Source: Kordiimonas gwangyangensis DSM 19435 = JCM 12864
GTDB lineage: Bacteria; Pseudomonadota; Alphaproteobacteria; Sphingomonadales; Kordiimonadaceae
NCBI RefSeq assembly: GCF_000375545.1
Contig: NZ_AQXF01000002.1
Coordinates: forward strand, 98,716-162,715
Reading direction: 5' to 3'
DNA length: 64,000 nucleotides
The notes beneath the pieces were generated by a model. The model was not told the DNA's origin. It worked only from the letters and a program-made list of their open reading frames with translations, and searched no databases. This document shows positions 28,587-38,495 of this stretch, one piece after another. Both the position numbers and the translations under genes were made by a program. Each line of letters begins with the position of its first letter. Position 1 is the stretch's first letter.

Positions 28587-28620
28587 TCACGGAGGCTTGA
28601 ACCGGAAAAGGAGTAGTATC

Positions 28621-29415
28621 ATGGCTATGCCGCAAGTCGATATGCGCGCTCTGCTTGAAGCAGGCGTACACTTTGGTCACCAGACCCACCGTTGGAACCC
28701 GAAAATGGCGCCGTTCATCTATGGTGAGCGCAACGGGATCCACATCATTGACCTTTCGCAAACCGTTCCGTACCTGACCCGCGCGATCCAAGCTGTTCGC
28801 GACGTTGTTGCAGGCGGCGGTCGTGTGCTGTTTGTAGGCACCAAGCGTCAGGCTTCCCCGATCATTGCTGAAGCTGCAAAGCGTTGCGGCCAGTACTATG
28901 TAAACCACCGCTGGCTCGGCGGCATGATGACCAACTGGCAGACCATCAGCCAGTCCATCAAGCGCCTGAAGCAGCTGAACGAGCAACTCGGTCAAGAGCA
29001 CACCGGTCTCACCAAGAAAGAGACCCTGCAACTGACCCGTCTGCGCGACAAGCTCGAGCTTTCGCTCGGTGGTATCCAGGACATGGGCGGCCTGCCGGAC
29101 ATCCTCGTGATCGTTGACGTAATCGGCGACGACCTTGCGATTGCTGAAGCTAACCGTCTCGGTATCCCGGTTGTTGGCGTTATCGACACCAACTCCAAGC
29201 CGGACGGCGTTGACTACCCGGTACCGGGCAACGACGACGCAACCCGCGCTATCCGTCTGTACTGCGACCTCATCGCTGACGCAGCTCTCGACGGTATTCA
29301 GGCTGAGCTCACGGCACAGGGCGTTGACCTTGGTGCTGCTGCTGAAGCTCCGGCTGAGGAAGTTGCTGAGGAAGCCGCAGCGGAAGAAACCGCTGACGCT
29401 GCAACCGCAGAGTAA
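28621..29415 (+). CDS. rpsB: 30S ribosomal protein S2
   Basis: Small-subunit protein S2 (264 residues). The N-terminal [22 protein letters not shown] stretch and the [12 protein letters not shown] and [19 protein letters not shown] blocks are typical. The last 30 residues form an acidic alanine/glutamate tail ([12 protein letters not shown] and similar) common in alphaproteobacterial S2. ATG 28621 follows AAAAGGAG (28606-28613); an upstream in-frame extension covers the structured leader and is not coding. Codon use is strongly biased, as expected for a highly expressed gene. Confidence 0.97.
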   Translation: MAMPQVDMRALLEAGVHFGHQTHRWNPKMAPFIYGERNGIHIIDLSQTVPYLTRAIQAVRDVVAGGGRVLFVGTKRQASPIIAEAAKRCGQYYVNHRWLGGMMTNWQTISQSIKRLKQLNEQLGQEHTGLTKKETLQLTRLRDKLELSLGGIQDMGGLPDILVIVDVIGDDLAIAEANRLGIPVVGVIDTNSKPDGVDYPVPGNDDATRAIRLYCDLIADAALDGIQAELTAQGVDLGAAAEAPAEEVAEEAAAEETADAATAE

Positions 29416-29430
29416 CAATTCTCATCTAAT

Positions 29431-29469
29431 GCTCCCGGTGAGCCATGCGCCCACCGGGGGCGTTTCTTT
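29431..29469 (+). terminator. terminator-like hairpin between rpsB and tsf
   Basis: GCTCCCGGTG (29431-29440) pairs with CACCGGGGGC (29452-29461) around an 11-base loop, with TTTCTTT soon after. It probably acts as a partial terminator that lowers tsf relative to rpsB. Confidence 0.6.
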
Positions 29470-29518
29470 ACCTAATGACCGAACTTTGGCCCCCGATGGG
29501 CTGTAAGGGGAAATCCAA

Positions 29519-30445
29519 ATGGCACAAATTACCGCTGCTCTCGTTAAAGAACTGCGCGAACAATCCGGCGCAGGCATGATGGACTGTAAAAAAGCGCTCG
29601 CTGAAACCGACGGCAACCTCGAAGCTGCTGTTGACTGGCTGCGCACCAAAGGTCTCGCTGCTGCTGCGAAGAAATCTGGCCGTGTTGCTGCTGAAGGTCT
29701 CGTGGCTGTTAAAGCTGAAGGCACCAAAGCCGCTGTGATCGAAGTAAACTCCGAAACCGACTTCGTGGCTCGTAACGACAAATTCCAGAAATTTGTTGGC
29801 GACCTCGCAGGTGTTGCTTTCGAAGTTGGCACCGACGTTGAAGCCATCAAAGCTGCGACCTACCCGGGCAAATCCAAGCCGGTTGGCGAAGTCCTGACGG
29901 ACAATATCGCTACCATCGGCGAGAACATGAACATCCGCCGTGCTGTTGTTCTTGAAGTCGAAAAAGGCCTCGTTGCTTCCTACGTTCACAACGCTGTTGT
30001 TGAAGGCATGGGCAAAATCGCGGTTCTGATCGCACTCAAGTCTGACGCGAGCGAAGACGTTCTCGCAGCTCTCGGCAAGCAACTCGCTATGCACGTTGCT
30101 GCTGCGAACCCGGCATCGCTCTCTGAAGCTGACCTCGACCCAGAGCTCGTGGAGCGTGAGAAGCAGGTTCAGATCGAGAAAGCAAAAGAATCCGGCAAGC
30201 CGATGGAAATCATCGAGAAGATGATCGTTGGCCGTATGCGTAAATACTACGAAGAAGTTGTTCTTCTGAACCAGGTCTTCGTGATCGACGGCGAAACCAA
30301 AATCGCTGACGTGATCAAGAAAGCTGCCAAAGACGCTGGCACCGATATCGAACTTGTTGCATACGCCCGTGTTGAAATGGGTGAAGGCCTCGAGAAGAAA
30401 GAAGACGACTTCGCTGCTGAAGTTGCTGCTGCTGCTGGCGTATAA
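29519..30445 (+). CDS. tsf: elongation factor Ts
   Basis: Guanine-nucleotide exchange factor for EF-Tu (308 residues). The N-terminal UBA-like domain (residues 1-45, [20 protein letters not shown]) and the EF-Tu-contact motif TDFVARN (80-86) are intact, followed by two core subdomains. ATG 29519 has an AGGGGAAA site. Codon use is strongly biased, as in rpsB. It ends before a strong terminator, so rpsB-tsf forms its own unit. Confidence 0.97.
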   Translation: MAQITAALVKELREQSGAGMMDCKKALAETDGNLEAAVDWLRTKGLAAAAKKSGRVAAEGLVAVKAEGTKAAVIEVNSETDFVARNDKFQKFVGDLAGVAFEVGTDVEAIKAATYPGKSKPVGEVLTDNIATIGENMNIRRAVVLEVEKGLVASYVHNAVVEGMGKIAVLIALKSDASEDVLAALGKQLAMHVAAANPASLSEADLDPELVEREKQVQIEKAKESGKPMEIIEKMIVGRMRKYYEEVVLLNQVFVIDGETKIADVIKKAAKDAGTDIELVAYARVEMGEGLEKKEDDFAAEVAAAAGV

Positions 30446-30466
30446 GCCAAACAGTTGTCAAAAGAC

Positions 30467-30497
30467 AAAAGCCCGGGAGCTTTCTCTCGGGCTTTTT
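30467..30497 (+). terminator. Rho-independent terminator after tsf
   Basis: A 13-bp stem, AAAAGCCCGGGAG with CTCTCGGGCTTTT (one G-U), loop CTTT, ending in a T-run. Confidence 0.92.
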
Positions 30498-30670
30498 CAT
30501 GCGCGGTATCCGCGTAAAAATAACTGCAAAGTGTCTCCGGTGAGGCATAATGCCCAGGCAGGACAATTTCTGCTTAAGTACCGGAAAAATTTTAGATAAA
30601 ACACGGTAGCCTTTGACGGCCCGAGCGGATAAGCTGCGGCGGGCGATTGGCACAGGGGAGAATTCAGGCG

Positions 30671-31396
30671 ATGTCCAGTGAGCCTAAATATAAACGGGTG
30701 CTTCTGAAGCTTTCGGGTGAGGCCCTGATGGGCGACGGCAGTTACGGGATCGACCCCGAAACGGCGGCTCGTGTATCCCGTGAAGTGAAACGCGCACGCG
30801 AAATTGGCACCGAAGTCTGTATCGTTGTGGGTGGTGGCAACATCTTCCGTGGCCTCAAGGGCGCGGCGGAGGGCCTCGACCGTTCGACAGCAGACTATAT
30901 GGGCATGCTCGCGACCGTGATGAACGCCCTCGCGCTCCAGAATGCGCTTGAGAAGATCGGCGTTGATACTCGCGTACTGTCGGCTATCCCGATGGCCAGT
31001 GTGAGCGAGCCTTACATCCGCCGCCGCGCCATCCGTCACCTCGAGAAAGGCCGTGTGGTCATTTTCGCGGCCGGCACCGGCAACCCCTTCTTTACCACAG
31101 ACACAGCAGCGGCTCTTCGCGCGGCAGAAATGAACTGTAACGCGCTCCTGAAGGGCACGCAGGTGGACGGCGTCTATACCGCCGACCCCAAACTCGATCC
31201 GACGGCCACTCGCTACGAGAGCCTGTCATACATGGACGTGCTGACCAACGACCTCAAGGTCATGGACGCGTCCGCCATTTCGCTGAGCCGCGAAAACAAT
31301 ATTCCGATTGTGGTGTTCTCGATCCACGCAGAAGACGCGCTCGTGAGCGTGCTTCAGGGCAAGGGAGTATGCACCACCGTAGGTGAGGAGCAATAA
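30671..31396 (+). CDS. pyrH: UMP kinase
   Basis: Phosphorylates UMP to UDP (241 residues, amino-acid-kinase fold). KLSGEALMG (13-21), [10 protein letters not shown] near 56-65 and the [13 protein letters not shown] block near 137-149 are the usual motifs. I chose ATG 30671, ten bases after GGGGAG (30655-30660); an in-frame TTG at 30647 lies before this site. It starts the run pyrH-frr-uppS-cdsA-dxr-rseP-bamA-skp-fabZ, in which the first three genes are only one base apart. Confidence 0.96.
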   Translation: MSSEPKYKRVLLKLSGEALMGDGSYGIDPETAARVSREVKRAREIGTEVCIVVGGGNIFRGLKGAAEGLDRSTADYMGMLATVMNALALQNALEKIGVDTRVLSAIPMASVSEPYIRRRAIRHLEKGRVVIFAAGTGNPFFTTDTAAALRAAEMNCNALLKGTQVDGVYTADPKLDPTATRYESLSYMDVLTNDLKVMDASAISLSRENNIPIVVFSIHAEDALVSVLQGKGVCTTVGEEQ

Positions 31397-31397
31397 T

Positions 31398-31961
31398 ATG
31401 AGTGATGAAGATCTGGACCTTGGCGATATCGAACGCCGCATGAAGGGCGCGGTTGACGCGCTGAAGCACGAGTTTGCCGGCCTTCGTTCTGGCCGTGCGA
31501 CCACCAACATGCTCGACCCCGTTGTTGTCGATGTTTACGGCTCTCAAATGCCGCTTAATCAGGTAGGTACCATTTCCGTACCTGAGCCCCGTATGCTTAG
31601 CGTACAGGTGTGGGACAAGTCGAACGCGTCTGCGGTTGAAAAAGCAATCCGCAACTCTGGCCTCGGCCTTAACCCGATGCTTGACGGCCAGCTCGTACGT
31701 ATCCCGATTCCGGAACTCAACGAAGAGCGCCGTGCCGAGCTTGCAAAAGTAGCTGGCAAATATGCCGAGCAGGCTCGTATCGCAGTGCGCAATGTGCGCC
31801 GTGACGGCATGGACCAGCTCAAGCGCATGGAAAAGGACAAATCCATCAGTGAGGACGATCACAAGATGTATGCTGATGAAGTCCAGGACCTGACCAACAA
31901 GTATGTCGCGAAGATCGACGAGCTGTTGCAGGGCAAAGAAAAAGAGATCATGCAGGTCTAA
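31398..31961 (+). CDS. frr: ribosome recycling factor
   Basis: Splits terminated ribosomes together with EF-G (187 residues, normal length). The tRNA-mimic fold is indicated by the N-terminal [14 protein letters not shown] helix and the C-terminal [24 protein letters not shown] helix. ATG 31398 has GAGGAG at 31385-31390 inside pyrH. The gene is one base from both neighbours, which suggests translational coupling. Confidence 0.97.
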   Translation: MSDEDLDLGDIERRMKGAVDALKHEFAGLRSGRATTNMLDPVVVDVYGSQMPLNQVGTISVPEPRMLSVQVWDKSNASAVEKAIRNSGLGLNPMLDGQLVRIPIPELNEERRAELAKVAGKYAEQARIAVRNVRRDGMDQLKRMEKDKSISEDDHKMYADEVQDLTNKYVAKIDELLQGKEKEIMQV

Positions 31962-31962
31962 T

Positions 31963-32706
31963 ATGGCGACGAGCGCCCAGCAAATAGTGACAGAGACCGG
32001 CGACGCCGGTGCGCTCTCCCACGTTGCCATCATTATGGATGGCAACGGCCGCTGGGCGACGAAACATGGCAAGGCGCGCGCGCAGGGGCACCGTAAAGGT
32101 GCCGACGCCGTACGCGAAGCCATTGAAGGCGCCGTTGAGTGCGGCGTGCAGTATCTCACGCTCTATGCCTTCTCATCCGAGAACTGGAACCGCCCGGCGG
32201 AAGAGGTCTCTGACCTCATGGGCCTTCTCAAGCTCTATCTGCAGCGTGAGATCAAGACCCTTCACAAGCAGGGCATACGGCTCCGCATCATCGGGCGGCG
32301 TGACCGGCTGTCGGCTGACATCATCTCGATGATCGACAAGGCGGAGGAAAAGACGGCCGCCAATACCCGCATGACCCTTGTAATTGCGCTCAGCTACGGC
32401 AGCCGGGATGAGATCGTCGCGGCCATGCAAAAGCTCGCGCAGGCGGTCGCTAAAGGTGAGCTTTCGCCGGAAGATATCAATGAGGCCCGCGTATCGTCAG
32501 CGCTCTGGACCCATGACATACCGGACCCGGACCTCATTATCAGGACGAGCGGGGAACAGCGGCTTTCGAACTTCCTCTTGTGGCAGGCGGCCTATGCCGA
32601 GTTTTCCTTCCCAGATATTCTGTGGCCGGATTTCACCAAGGCCGAGTTTAAATTGGCGGTTGAGGATTTCCTCGGTCGCAACAGGCGCTTTGGCGCCAGA
32701 CCATGA
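31963..32706 (+). CDS. uppS: undecaprenyl diphosphate synthase
   Basis: Adds isopentenyl units in cis to make the C55 carrier lipid for peptidoglycan and other envelope glycans (247 residues). The catalytic aspartate D26 lies in IIMDGNGRWA (24-32). SSENWNRP (near 69-76) and the C-terminal DPDLIIRTSGEQRLSNFLLWQ block complete the signature. ATG 31963 is one base after frr; the longer upstream frame is shadow sequence within frr. Confidence 0.96.
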   Translation: MATSAQQIVTETGDAGALSHVAIIMDGNGRWATKHGKARAQGHRKGADAVREAIEGAVECGVQYLTLYAFSSENWNRPAEEVSDLMGLLKLYLQREIKTLHKQGIRLRIIGRRDRLSADIISMIDKAEEKTAANTRMTLVIALSYGSRDEIVAAMQKLAQAVAKGELSPEDINEARVSSALWTHDIPDPDLIIRTSGEQRLSNFLLWQAAYAEFSFPDILWPDFTKAEFKLAVEDFLGRNRRFGARP

Positions 32707-32717
32707 CGGGACGATAG

Positions 32718-33530
32718 ATGCCTCTCGGTCTCTCCGATAATCTTTTCCAGCGCGTTGTATCCGCGCTCCTGCTGCTGCCGCCGGTGCTTGGCGCTGTCTA
32801 TATGGGTGGGTACTGGTTCGCGGCGCTTCTGGCGCTTGGTGGCGCTTTGATGATGCTTGAGTGGTGTTCTCTTACAGGTGGGCAGGGACCTGTTGCCAAG
32901 GTTGGCTCGGTCGCGCTCCTCATCCTGATGATTGCAGCGCAGATGAGCGGGCAGTTCCCGTCCATCACCATCTTTTTTGCGTTCCTCACGAGCCTCGCGC
33001 TGCTTGGTTGCGTGCTGATTGGCAACAACTCTTCCCGTATCGGCTGGCTTCTCACTGGCATCGCTTATGTCGCGTTTCCCATTGCCGCCCTCTGGTGGGT
33101 GCGTGCAGGGCCTGGTGGGCTTTGGGTGCTGTGGATACTGCTTGTGGTGTGGGCGACGGATGTGGGTGGCTATTTTGCTGGCAAGGGCATTGGTGGGCCA
33201 AAGCTCGCGCCGCGCGTCAGCCCCAAGAAGACCTGGGCCGGCCTGATTGGCGGCATGGTGCTGAGTGCGGTCGTCAGCTATCTGATGAACGTGATCTACC
33301 CGTTCACAGAAAATCCGGTTGCTGTCACTGTTGCGGCGGCGTTTCTCGCCGTATGGGCGCAGGTGGGCGACCTTCTGGAAAGCGCGATCAAGCGTCATTT
33401 TGGCGTGAAGGACTCGGGCGGCCTTATCCCGGGCCATGGTGGCCTTCTTGACCGGGTGGATGGCCTTGTATTTGTTGCGCCCGCTGTTGTGGTGCTCTTT
33501 TTCCTCGCGCCGCTTTTTGGTTTTGAATAG
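32718..33530 (+). CDS. cdsA: phosphatidate cytidylyltransferase
   Basis: Makes CDP-diacylglycerol for phospholipid synthesis (270 residues, about eight membrane helices). The C-terminal family signature KDSGGLIPGHGGLLDRVDG (near residues 231-249) is complete, with a KTWAG motif earlier. It lies between uppS and dxr with gaps of 10-11 bases. Confidence 0.95.
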   Translation: MPLGLSDNLFQRVVSALLLLPPVLGAVYMGGYWFAALLALGGALMMLEWCSLTGGQGPVAKVGSVALLILMIAAQMSGQFPSITIFFAFLTSLALLGCVLIGNNSSRIGWLLTGIAYVAFPIAALWWVRAGPGGLWVLWILLVVWATDVGGYFAGKGIGGPKLAPRVSPKKTWAGLIGGMVLSAVVSYLMNVIYPFTENPVAVTVAAAFLAVWAQVGDLLESAIKRHFGVKDSGGLIPGHGGLLDRVDGLVFVAPAVVVLFFLAPLFGFE

Positions 33531-33540
33531 TTGAACGAAC

Positions 33541-34713
33541 ATGTCCCAGCACCAGCATAAACGTATTTCCATCCTTGGTGCCACGGGCTCCATCGGGCAA
33601 AGCACTCTCGATCTAATTCGTAGAAATTCGATTAATTTCAGCGTTGTATCGCTCACTGCTTATAGTCGGGTTGAAGAGCTTGCGGCTCTCGCCATTGAAT
33701 TTGGAGCAGAGCTTGCGGTGATCGGGGATGAGCGCCTGCTGCCTGACCTCAAGGCTGCGCTGGCGGGCACCCGCACCGCAGTTGCGGCGGGTGAGGGTGG
33801 CCTTATCGAGGCGGCTGAGCGAGACGCAGAGATTGTGATGGCGGCCATCGTTGGCGCTGCGGGCCTCCGCCCCACCATGGCGGCTGTGCGGCGCGGCGCG
33901 ACGGTGGCGCTTGCGAACAAGGAATGCCTTGTCTGTGCAGGTGACCTCCTCATGGAAGAGGTAAAGGCGCACGGTGCGACGCTCTTGCCTGTGGACAGCG
34001 AACACAATGCTATCTTCCAGGTGTTTGACTTCGAGCGCTCCTGCGGGGTTGAGAAAATCATCCTGACTGCATCGGGCGGCCCATTCCGTGGTCGCAGCTT
34101 TGAGAGCCTCAGTACAGTCACACCAGCGGAGGCCGTAGCCCACCCGAACTGGGATATGGGCGCCAAGATTTCAGTCGATAGCGCGACGATGATGAACAAA
34201 GGCCTTGAGATCATCGAAGCCTATCATCTGTTCCCCATCGAGAAGACGCAGATTGAAGTGCTGGTGCACCCGCAGTCGGTGATCCATTCGATGGTGGAAT
34301 ACGCTGACGGCAGCGTACTCGCGCAACTTGGTTCGCCCGATATGCGCACACCCATCGCATACAGCCTCGCGTGGCCTGAGCGTATGCATGCGCCGGTGAA
34401 GCGCCTGTCGCTTGCCGAGATTGGCTCGCTCACTTTCGAGGCGCCTGACCTTGAGGTGTTCCGCTGCCTCAAGCTGGCGATGGACGCTATGATGGCCGGT
34501 GGTGCTGCGCCCGCGGTCCTCAATGCGGCCAATGAGGTGGCGGTTGAGGCTTTCCTTGCGAATAGGCTCCGTTTTGTTGATATTCCCGCCATTGTCAGCG
34601 ACACTTTGACCTCATGCGACATTAAAGCGCCACAATCGCTTTCGAATGTGTTCGAAATAGATAAAATGGCACGTCGGGAGGCCGCACAGCACTTGGCTAA
34701 GCGGGCTCACTAG
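33541..34713 (+). CDS. dxr: 1-deoxy-D-xylulose 5-phosphate reductoisomerase
   Basis: NADPH-dependent second step of the MEP isoprenoid pathway (390 residues). The nucleotide loop GATGSIGQS is at 13-21, the metal-site block DSEHNAIFQ near 152-160, and the LTASGGPFR and MMNKGLEIIEA segments follow. It supplies precursors used by UppS, encoded two genes upstream. Confidence 0.96.
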   Translation: MSQHQHKRISILGATGSIGQSTLDLIRRNSINFSVVSLTAYSRVEELAALAIEFGAELAVIGDERLLPDLKAALAGTRTAVAAGEGGLIEAAERDAEIVMAAIVGAAGLRPTMAAVRRGATVALANKECLVCAGDLLMEEVKAHGATLLPVDSEHNAIFQVFDFERSCGVEKIILTASGGPFRGRSFESLSTVTPAEAVAHPNWDMGAKISVDSATMMNKGLEIIEAYHLFPIEKTQIEVLVHPQSVIHSMVEYADGSVLAQLGSPDMRTPIAYSLAWPERMHAPVKRLSLAEIGSLTFEAPDLEVFRCLKLAMDAMMAGGAAPAVLNAANEVAVEAFLANRLRFVDIPAIVSDTLTSCDIKAPQSLSNVFEIDKMARREAAQHLAKRAH

Positions 34714-34751
34714 GCAGAGTGGAATAGTTTTAGGTAAGACCGGGGATAGCC

Positions 34752-35861
34752 ATGGAAACCGAAGGCCCAGGCCTGTTTTTTACGATCGCTGCTTTCATTG
34801 GCGGTTTCAGCATTCTTGTTTTCATTCACGAATGGGGACATTTCGCCATGGCACGTCTGTTTGGCGTGAAGGTGGATACCTTCTCCATCGGCATGGGCAA
34901 GGAGCTTATCGGCCGGACTGACAAAAACGGAACCCGCTGGAAAATCAGCGTTCTTCCGCTCGGTGGCTATGTGAAATTCTTTGGCGACGCGTCTGCAGCC
35001 AGCAACCCTGGCGACATTCCGGAAGGGCTGTCGGAGGAAGAGCGTGCGGTCTGTTTCCACTACAAGCCGCTGTGGCAGCGCGCGCTGATTGTGTTCGCGG
35101 GTCCCGCGATCAATCTCATCGCGGCAGCGCTTGTCTTCTCCGCCTTTTACCTCTCGTACGGTATTGGTATCGCCGAGCCGGTCATCAACACGGTGGCCGA
35201 AGAATCGGCGGCGGCGAAAGCTGGGCTTCAGCCGGGTGACCGAATCCTTGCCATCAACGGTGAAGAGGTTGAGCGTTTTTCCGATATAGGCGGCATCGTG
35301 CGCCTCTATCCGGGCGCTGACATTAATGTGCTCGTTGAGCGGGACGGCGTGCGCGAGAGCGTGAATGTCATCCTCGGTATTGCCTATATGGAAGACCGTT
35401 TTGGCAACCGCTACCCGTATGGCCAGCTTGGCGTGACGTCAGGTGACATCAAACGGGTCGAGCTTGGTCCGCTTGGCGCGCTCTATGAGGGCGGGCGCCA
35501 GACCGTTGTGATGACCGATACAATTTTCACCACCATTGGCCAGATGATCATGGGCATGCGGTCGGTGAAGGAACTTGGCGGGCCTGCTCGCATCGCCAAC
35601 ATGGTGGGGGAAGCAGCCCACATCAGTTTTGAGAGCTTTGTCTGGATATTGGCGCTTCTGTCGCTCAACCTCGGCATTCTGAACCTGTTGCCGATACCGG
35701 TGCTTGACGGTGGCCATCTGCTTTATTACGGGCTTGAGGCAATCAAGGGCTCGCCGCTCAGCAGAAAGGCTCAGGAAGCCGGTTTTTACGCCGGATTTGC
35801 TCTCATGCTGATTTTTATGCTGCTTGTAACACTGAATGACTTGCAATCCATGGCACTCTAG
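34752..35861 (+). CDS. rseP: site-2 protease RseP
   Basis: Intramembrane zinc metalloprotease (369 residues) that cleaves anti-sigma factors or other single-span substrates. The HEWGH motif (H26, E27, H30) lies in the first helix and the third ligand region VLDGG near 317-321. A single PDZ domain (about residues 130-200, with AAAKAGLQPGDRI) stands between them, where E. coli has two. Position before bamA links it to envelope stress control. Confidence 0.95.
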   Translation: METEGPGLFFTIAAFIGGFSILVFIHEWGHFAMARLFGVKVDTFSIGMGKELIGRTDKNGTRWKISVLPLGGYVKFFGDASAASNPGDIPEGLSEEERAVCFHYKPLWQRALIVFAGPAINLIAAALVFSAFYLSYGIGIAEPVINTVAEESAAAKAGLQPGDRILAINGEEVERFSDIGGIVRLYPGADINVLVERDGVRESVNVILGIAYMEDRFGNRYPYGQLGVTSGDIKRVELGPLGALYEGGRQTVVMTDTIFTTIGQMIMGMRSVKELGGPARIANMVGEAAHISFESFVWILALLSLNLGILNLLPIPVLDGGHLLYYGLEAIKGSPLSRKAQEAGFYAGFALMLIFMLLVTLNDLQSMAL

Positions 35862-35910
35862 GCCAATTTCACCGCCAAAGTTGCCGAAAAAATAAGAATG
35901 GGCTGAAAAG

Positions 35911-38472
35911 TTGCGTTTATTTAAGATGTCGTTGACGTGGCGCTTTATTCTTGCGCTCACCGTAGGGGGAATGTCGTTTTCTGTGCCAGCGCAGGCACAG
36001 CAACCGGCTGCACAACAGGTACCAATCATCCGCCAGATTAGTGTGGTCGGTAACGAACGCGTTGAGCCTGAGACGATTGCGTCCTACCTCTCTGTCGCCC
36101 CTGGCGATCCGTTTGACCCTGTAAAGCTTGACGAAAGCCTCAAGACACTCTTTGCAACTGGCCTTTTCTCCGACGTGGAGCTCTCGGAAGTGCAGGGTGC
36201 ACTTCTTGTTCGCGTTGTTGAGAACCCGATCATCAACCGCGTGGTCTTCGAGGGCAACAAGCGCCTCGATAACGAAGACCTTTTGGAAGAAGTCCGCCTT
36301 CGTCCGCGTATGGTGTTCACCCGCGCCAAGGTGCGTTCCGACGTTCAGCGTATGCTTGAGCTTTACCGCCGTTCTGGCCGGTTTGCTGCCATCATCGAGC
36401 CCAAGGTGGTTCAGCTGGAGCAGAACCGCGTTGACCTCCTGTTTGAAATTCAGGAAGGCCCGAAGACCAAGGTAAGCTCGATCAAATTTATCGGTAACGA
36501 GAAATTCTCGGACGGTGACCTGCGTGATGTGCTGGCGACCAAACAGGCGCGCTGGTGGAAAATCTTCACCTCGAACGACACGTTTGACCCTGACCGTCTG
36601 GCTTATGACCAGCAGGTACTGCGGCAGCACTATCTCAACGAAGGTTACGCTGACTTCCGTACTATCTCCGCCGTGTCAGAGCTGACACCGGACCGGAAAG
36701 ACTTCTTCATCACCTTCACGGTGGAAGAGGGCGAGATTTACCAGTTCGGCAAGATCGACGTGGAAAGTGAAATCCGCGACGTGAACGTCAACCTGTTCCG
36801 TGCCTTCCTTCTTATGCGTGAAGGCGATACCTATAACGCGGAAGCGATTGAGAAGACGATCGAATCCCTCTCGAACGCCGCTGGCCTTCTGGGCTATGCG
36901 TTTGTGGACGTTCGCCCAACCATCAAGCGGGACCGTGAAGGCCGCAAGATTGATATCACCTTCCGCGTACTTGATGCACCGCGTGTCTATGTTGAGCGTA
37001 TCAACATCACCGGTAATGTGCGTACGCTTGACCGTGTGATCCGCCGTGAGTTTCGCCTGCAGGAAGGTGATGCCTTCAACTCTGCACTCGTGAAACGGTC
37101 CGAGAACCGCCTGAACCGTCTGAACTTCTTCCGTGAAGTCGAGATGGAGAAAATCCAGGGCAGCCAGCCGGACCGCATGGTCATTGACGTTAAGGTCGAA
37201 GAACAGGCAACGGGTGAGTTGAACCTTGGTGCCGGTTTCTCGAGCCTGGAGAACTTCATCTTCGACTTCTCGATCCGCGAACGTAACCTGATGGGTAAAG
37301 GGCAGGACCTGCGCCTTGGTCTTCGGATGTCGGGCATTCGTAAGGAAATCGACCTCGGCTTTACCGAGCCATACTTCGGTGGCCGGAACGTTGCGGCAGG
37401 CTTTGACCTCTTCGCCCGTGAGATTGATTCGACCGAATATGGTTCGATCTTCTCTACCACGTCCTACGGCTTCTCGCTACGTGGCGGTATGTCGGTCAAC
37501 GAGTACTGGACCCTGTCCACGCGCTACACCTTGCGTCAGGACGATGTGAACATCACGGAAAGTGGTATCAGTTCTTACTATAACTCGTTCAGAACAGCTC
37601 GTTACACTGATGGCCTGACCGATCAGGATGAGATTGACCGCCGTGTCAGCTTCTATGACAACAACGGCGACGGCGTAGTTGATGACCTCGACTATGATAC
37701 CAACGGCGATGGTACCCTTGATGTTGACGAACGCCTGATTGCGCTGCCGCCAAGCTACGCTGAATCGGTTGGCAAACGCTGGCAGTCGATCGTTGGCTAC
37801 ACCATCGGTTTCGATACGCGGAACAGCGTTATCCGTCCGACACGTGGTCATAACTTCTACTTCAGTCAGGACTTTGCGGGCCTCGGCGGTAACGTGCGTT
37901 ACCTTCGTTCGAGCGTAACGACTGATAACTACTGGACGCCTTGGGAAGGCTGGACCTTCCGCCTTGGCGGTGAAGCCGGTATCATCAACGGCATTGGCCA
38001 GGATGTACGCCTATCGGACAAGTTCTTTATCGGTGGCCCACGTATCCGTGGTTTCGATACCTCCGGTATGGGTCCGCGTGACTTCCGCAACAACTATGCG
38101 CTTGGTGGTACGGCCTACTATATCGGTCGCGGTGAACTCTTCTTCCCGCTTGGTGACGCAGCACTTGAAAGCGGCATCAACGCCTCGGCGTTCCTTGATG
38201 TTGGTTCGCTGTTCCGGGCACAGGAAGATACGCTTCCGGCGTGTACCTTCACGCAGGCTGAATTTGATGCGGCAGAAGCAGAGAGCGATTTCTCTGGCCT
38301 GAACCTCGACTGTCTGTCGGGCAACAGCGCCAAGCCGCGGATTTCGCTTGGTATTGGTTTCTCGTGGCAGTCGCCCTTCGGTCCGTTCCGGATCGACCTG
38401 TCGAAGCAGCTTTCCAAGCAGCTTGGCGACCGCACACAAACCCTTCAGTTCAATGTCGGTACGACATTCTAA
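35911..38472 (+). CDS. bamA: outer-membrane assembly factor BamA with an EF-hand-like loop
   Basis: Central beta-barrel assembly machine subunit (853 residues from the TTG start). A signal peptide ending in PAQAQ is followed by five POTRA domains (about 40-440) and an Omp85 barrel that ends in phenylalanine. The start is uncertain: TTG 35911 gives a better charged signal peptide, ATG 35926 is the alternative, and neither has a strong ribosome-binding site. Two features are unusual. Residues 583-594 and 596-607 are consecutive EF-hand-type loops (DNNGDGVVDDLD and DTNGDGTLDVDE). A barrel loop near 775-805 contains two cysteines (C778, C801) that could form a disulfide. Genes skp and fabZ follow. 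Confidence 0.95.
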   Translation: MRLFKMSLTWRFILALTVGGMSFSVPAQAQQPAAQQVPIIRQISVVGNERVEPETIASYLSVAPGDPFDPVKLDESLKTLFATGLFSDVELSEVQGALLVRVVENPIINRVVFEGNKRLDNEDLLEEVRLRPRMVFTRAKVRSDVQRMLELYRRSGRFAAIIEPKVVQLEQNRVDLLFEIQEGPKTKVSSIKFIGNEKFSDGDLRDVLATKQARWWKIFTSNDTFDPDRLAYDQQVLRQHYLNEGYADFRTISAVSELTPDRKDFFITFTVEEGEIYQFGKIDVESEIRDVNVNLFRAFLLMREGDTYNAEAIEKTIESLSNAAGLLGYAFVDVRPTIKRDREGRKIDITFRVLDAPRVYVERINITGNVRTLDRVIRREFRLQEGDAFNSALVKRSENRLNRLNFFREVEMEKIQGSQPDRMVIDVKVEEQATGELNLGAGFSSLENFIFDFSIRERNLMGKGQDLRLGLRMSGIRKEIDLGFTEPYFGGRNVAAGFDLFAREIDSTEYGSIFSTTSYGFSLRGGMSVNEYWTLSTRYTLRQDDVNITESGISSYYNSFRTARYTDGLTDQDEIDRRVSFYDNNGDGVVDDLDYDTNGDGTLDVDERLIALPPSYAESVGKRWQSIVGYTIGFDTRNSVIRPTRGHNFYFSQDFAGLGGNVRYLRSSVTTDNYWTPWEGWTFRLGGEAGIINGIGQDVRLSDKFFIGGPRIRGFDTSGMGPRDFRNNYALGGTAYYIGRGELFFPLGDAALESGINASAFLDVGSLFRAQEDTLPACTFTQAEFDAAEAESDFSGLNLDCLSGNSAKPRISLGIGFSWQSPFGPFRIDLSKQLSKQLGDRTQTLQFNVGTTF

Positions 38473-38495
38473 AAATAGATCATAGGGATAGAAAA

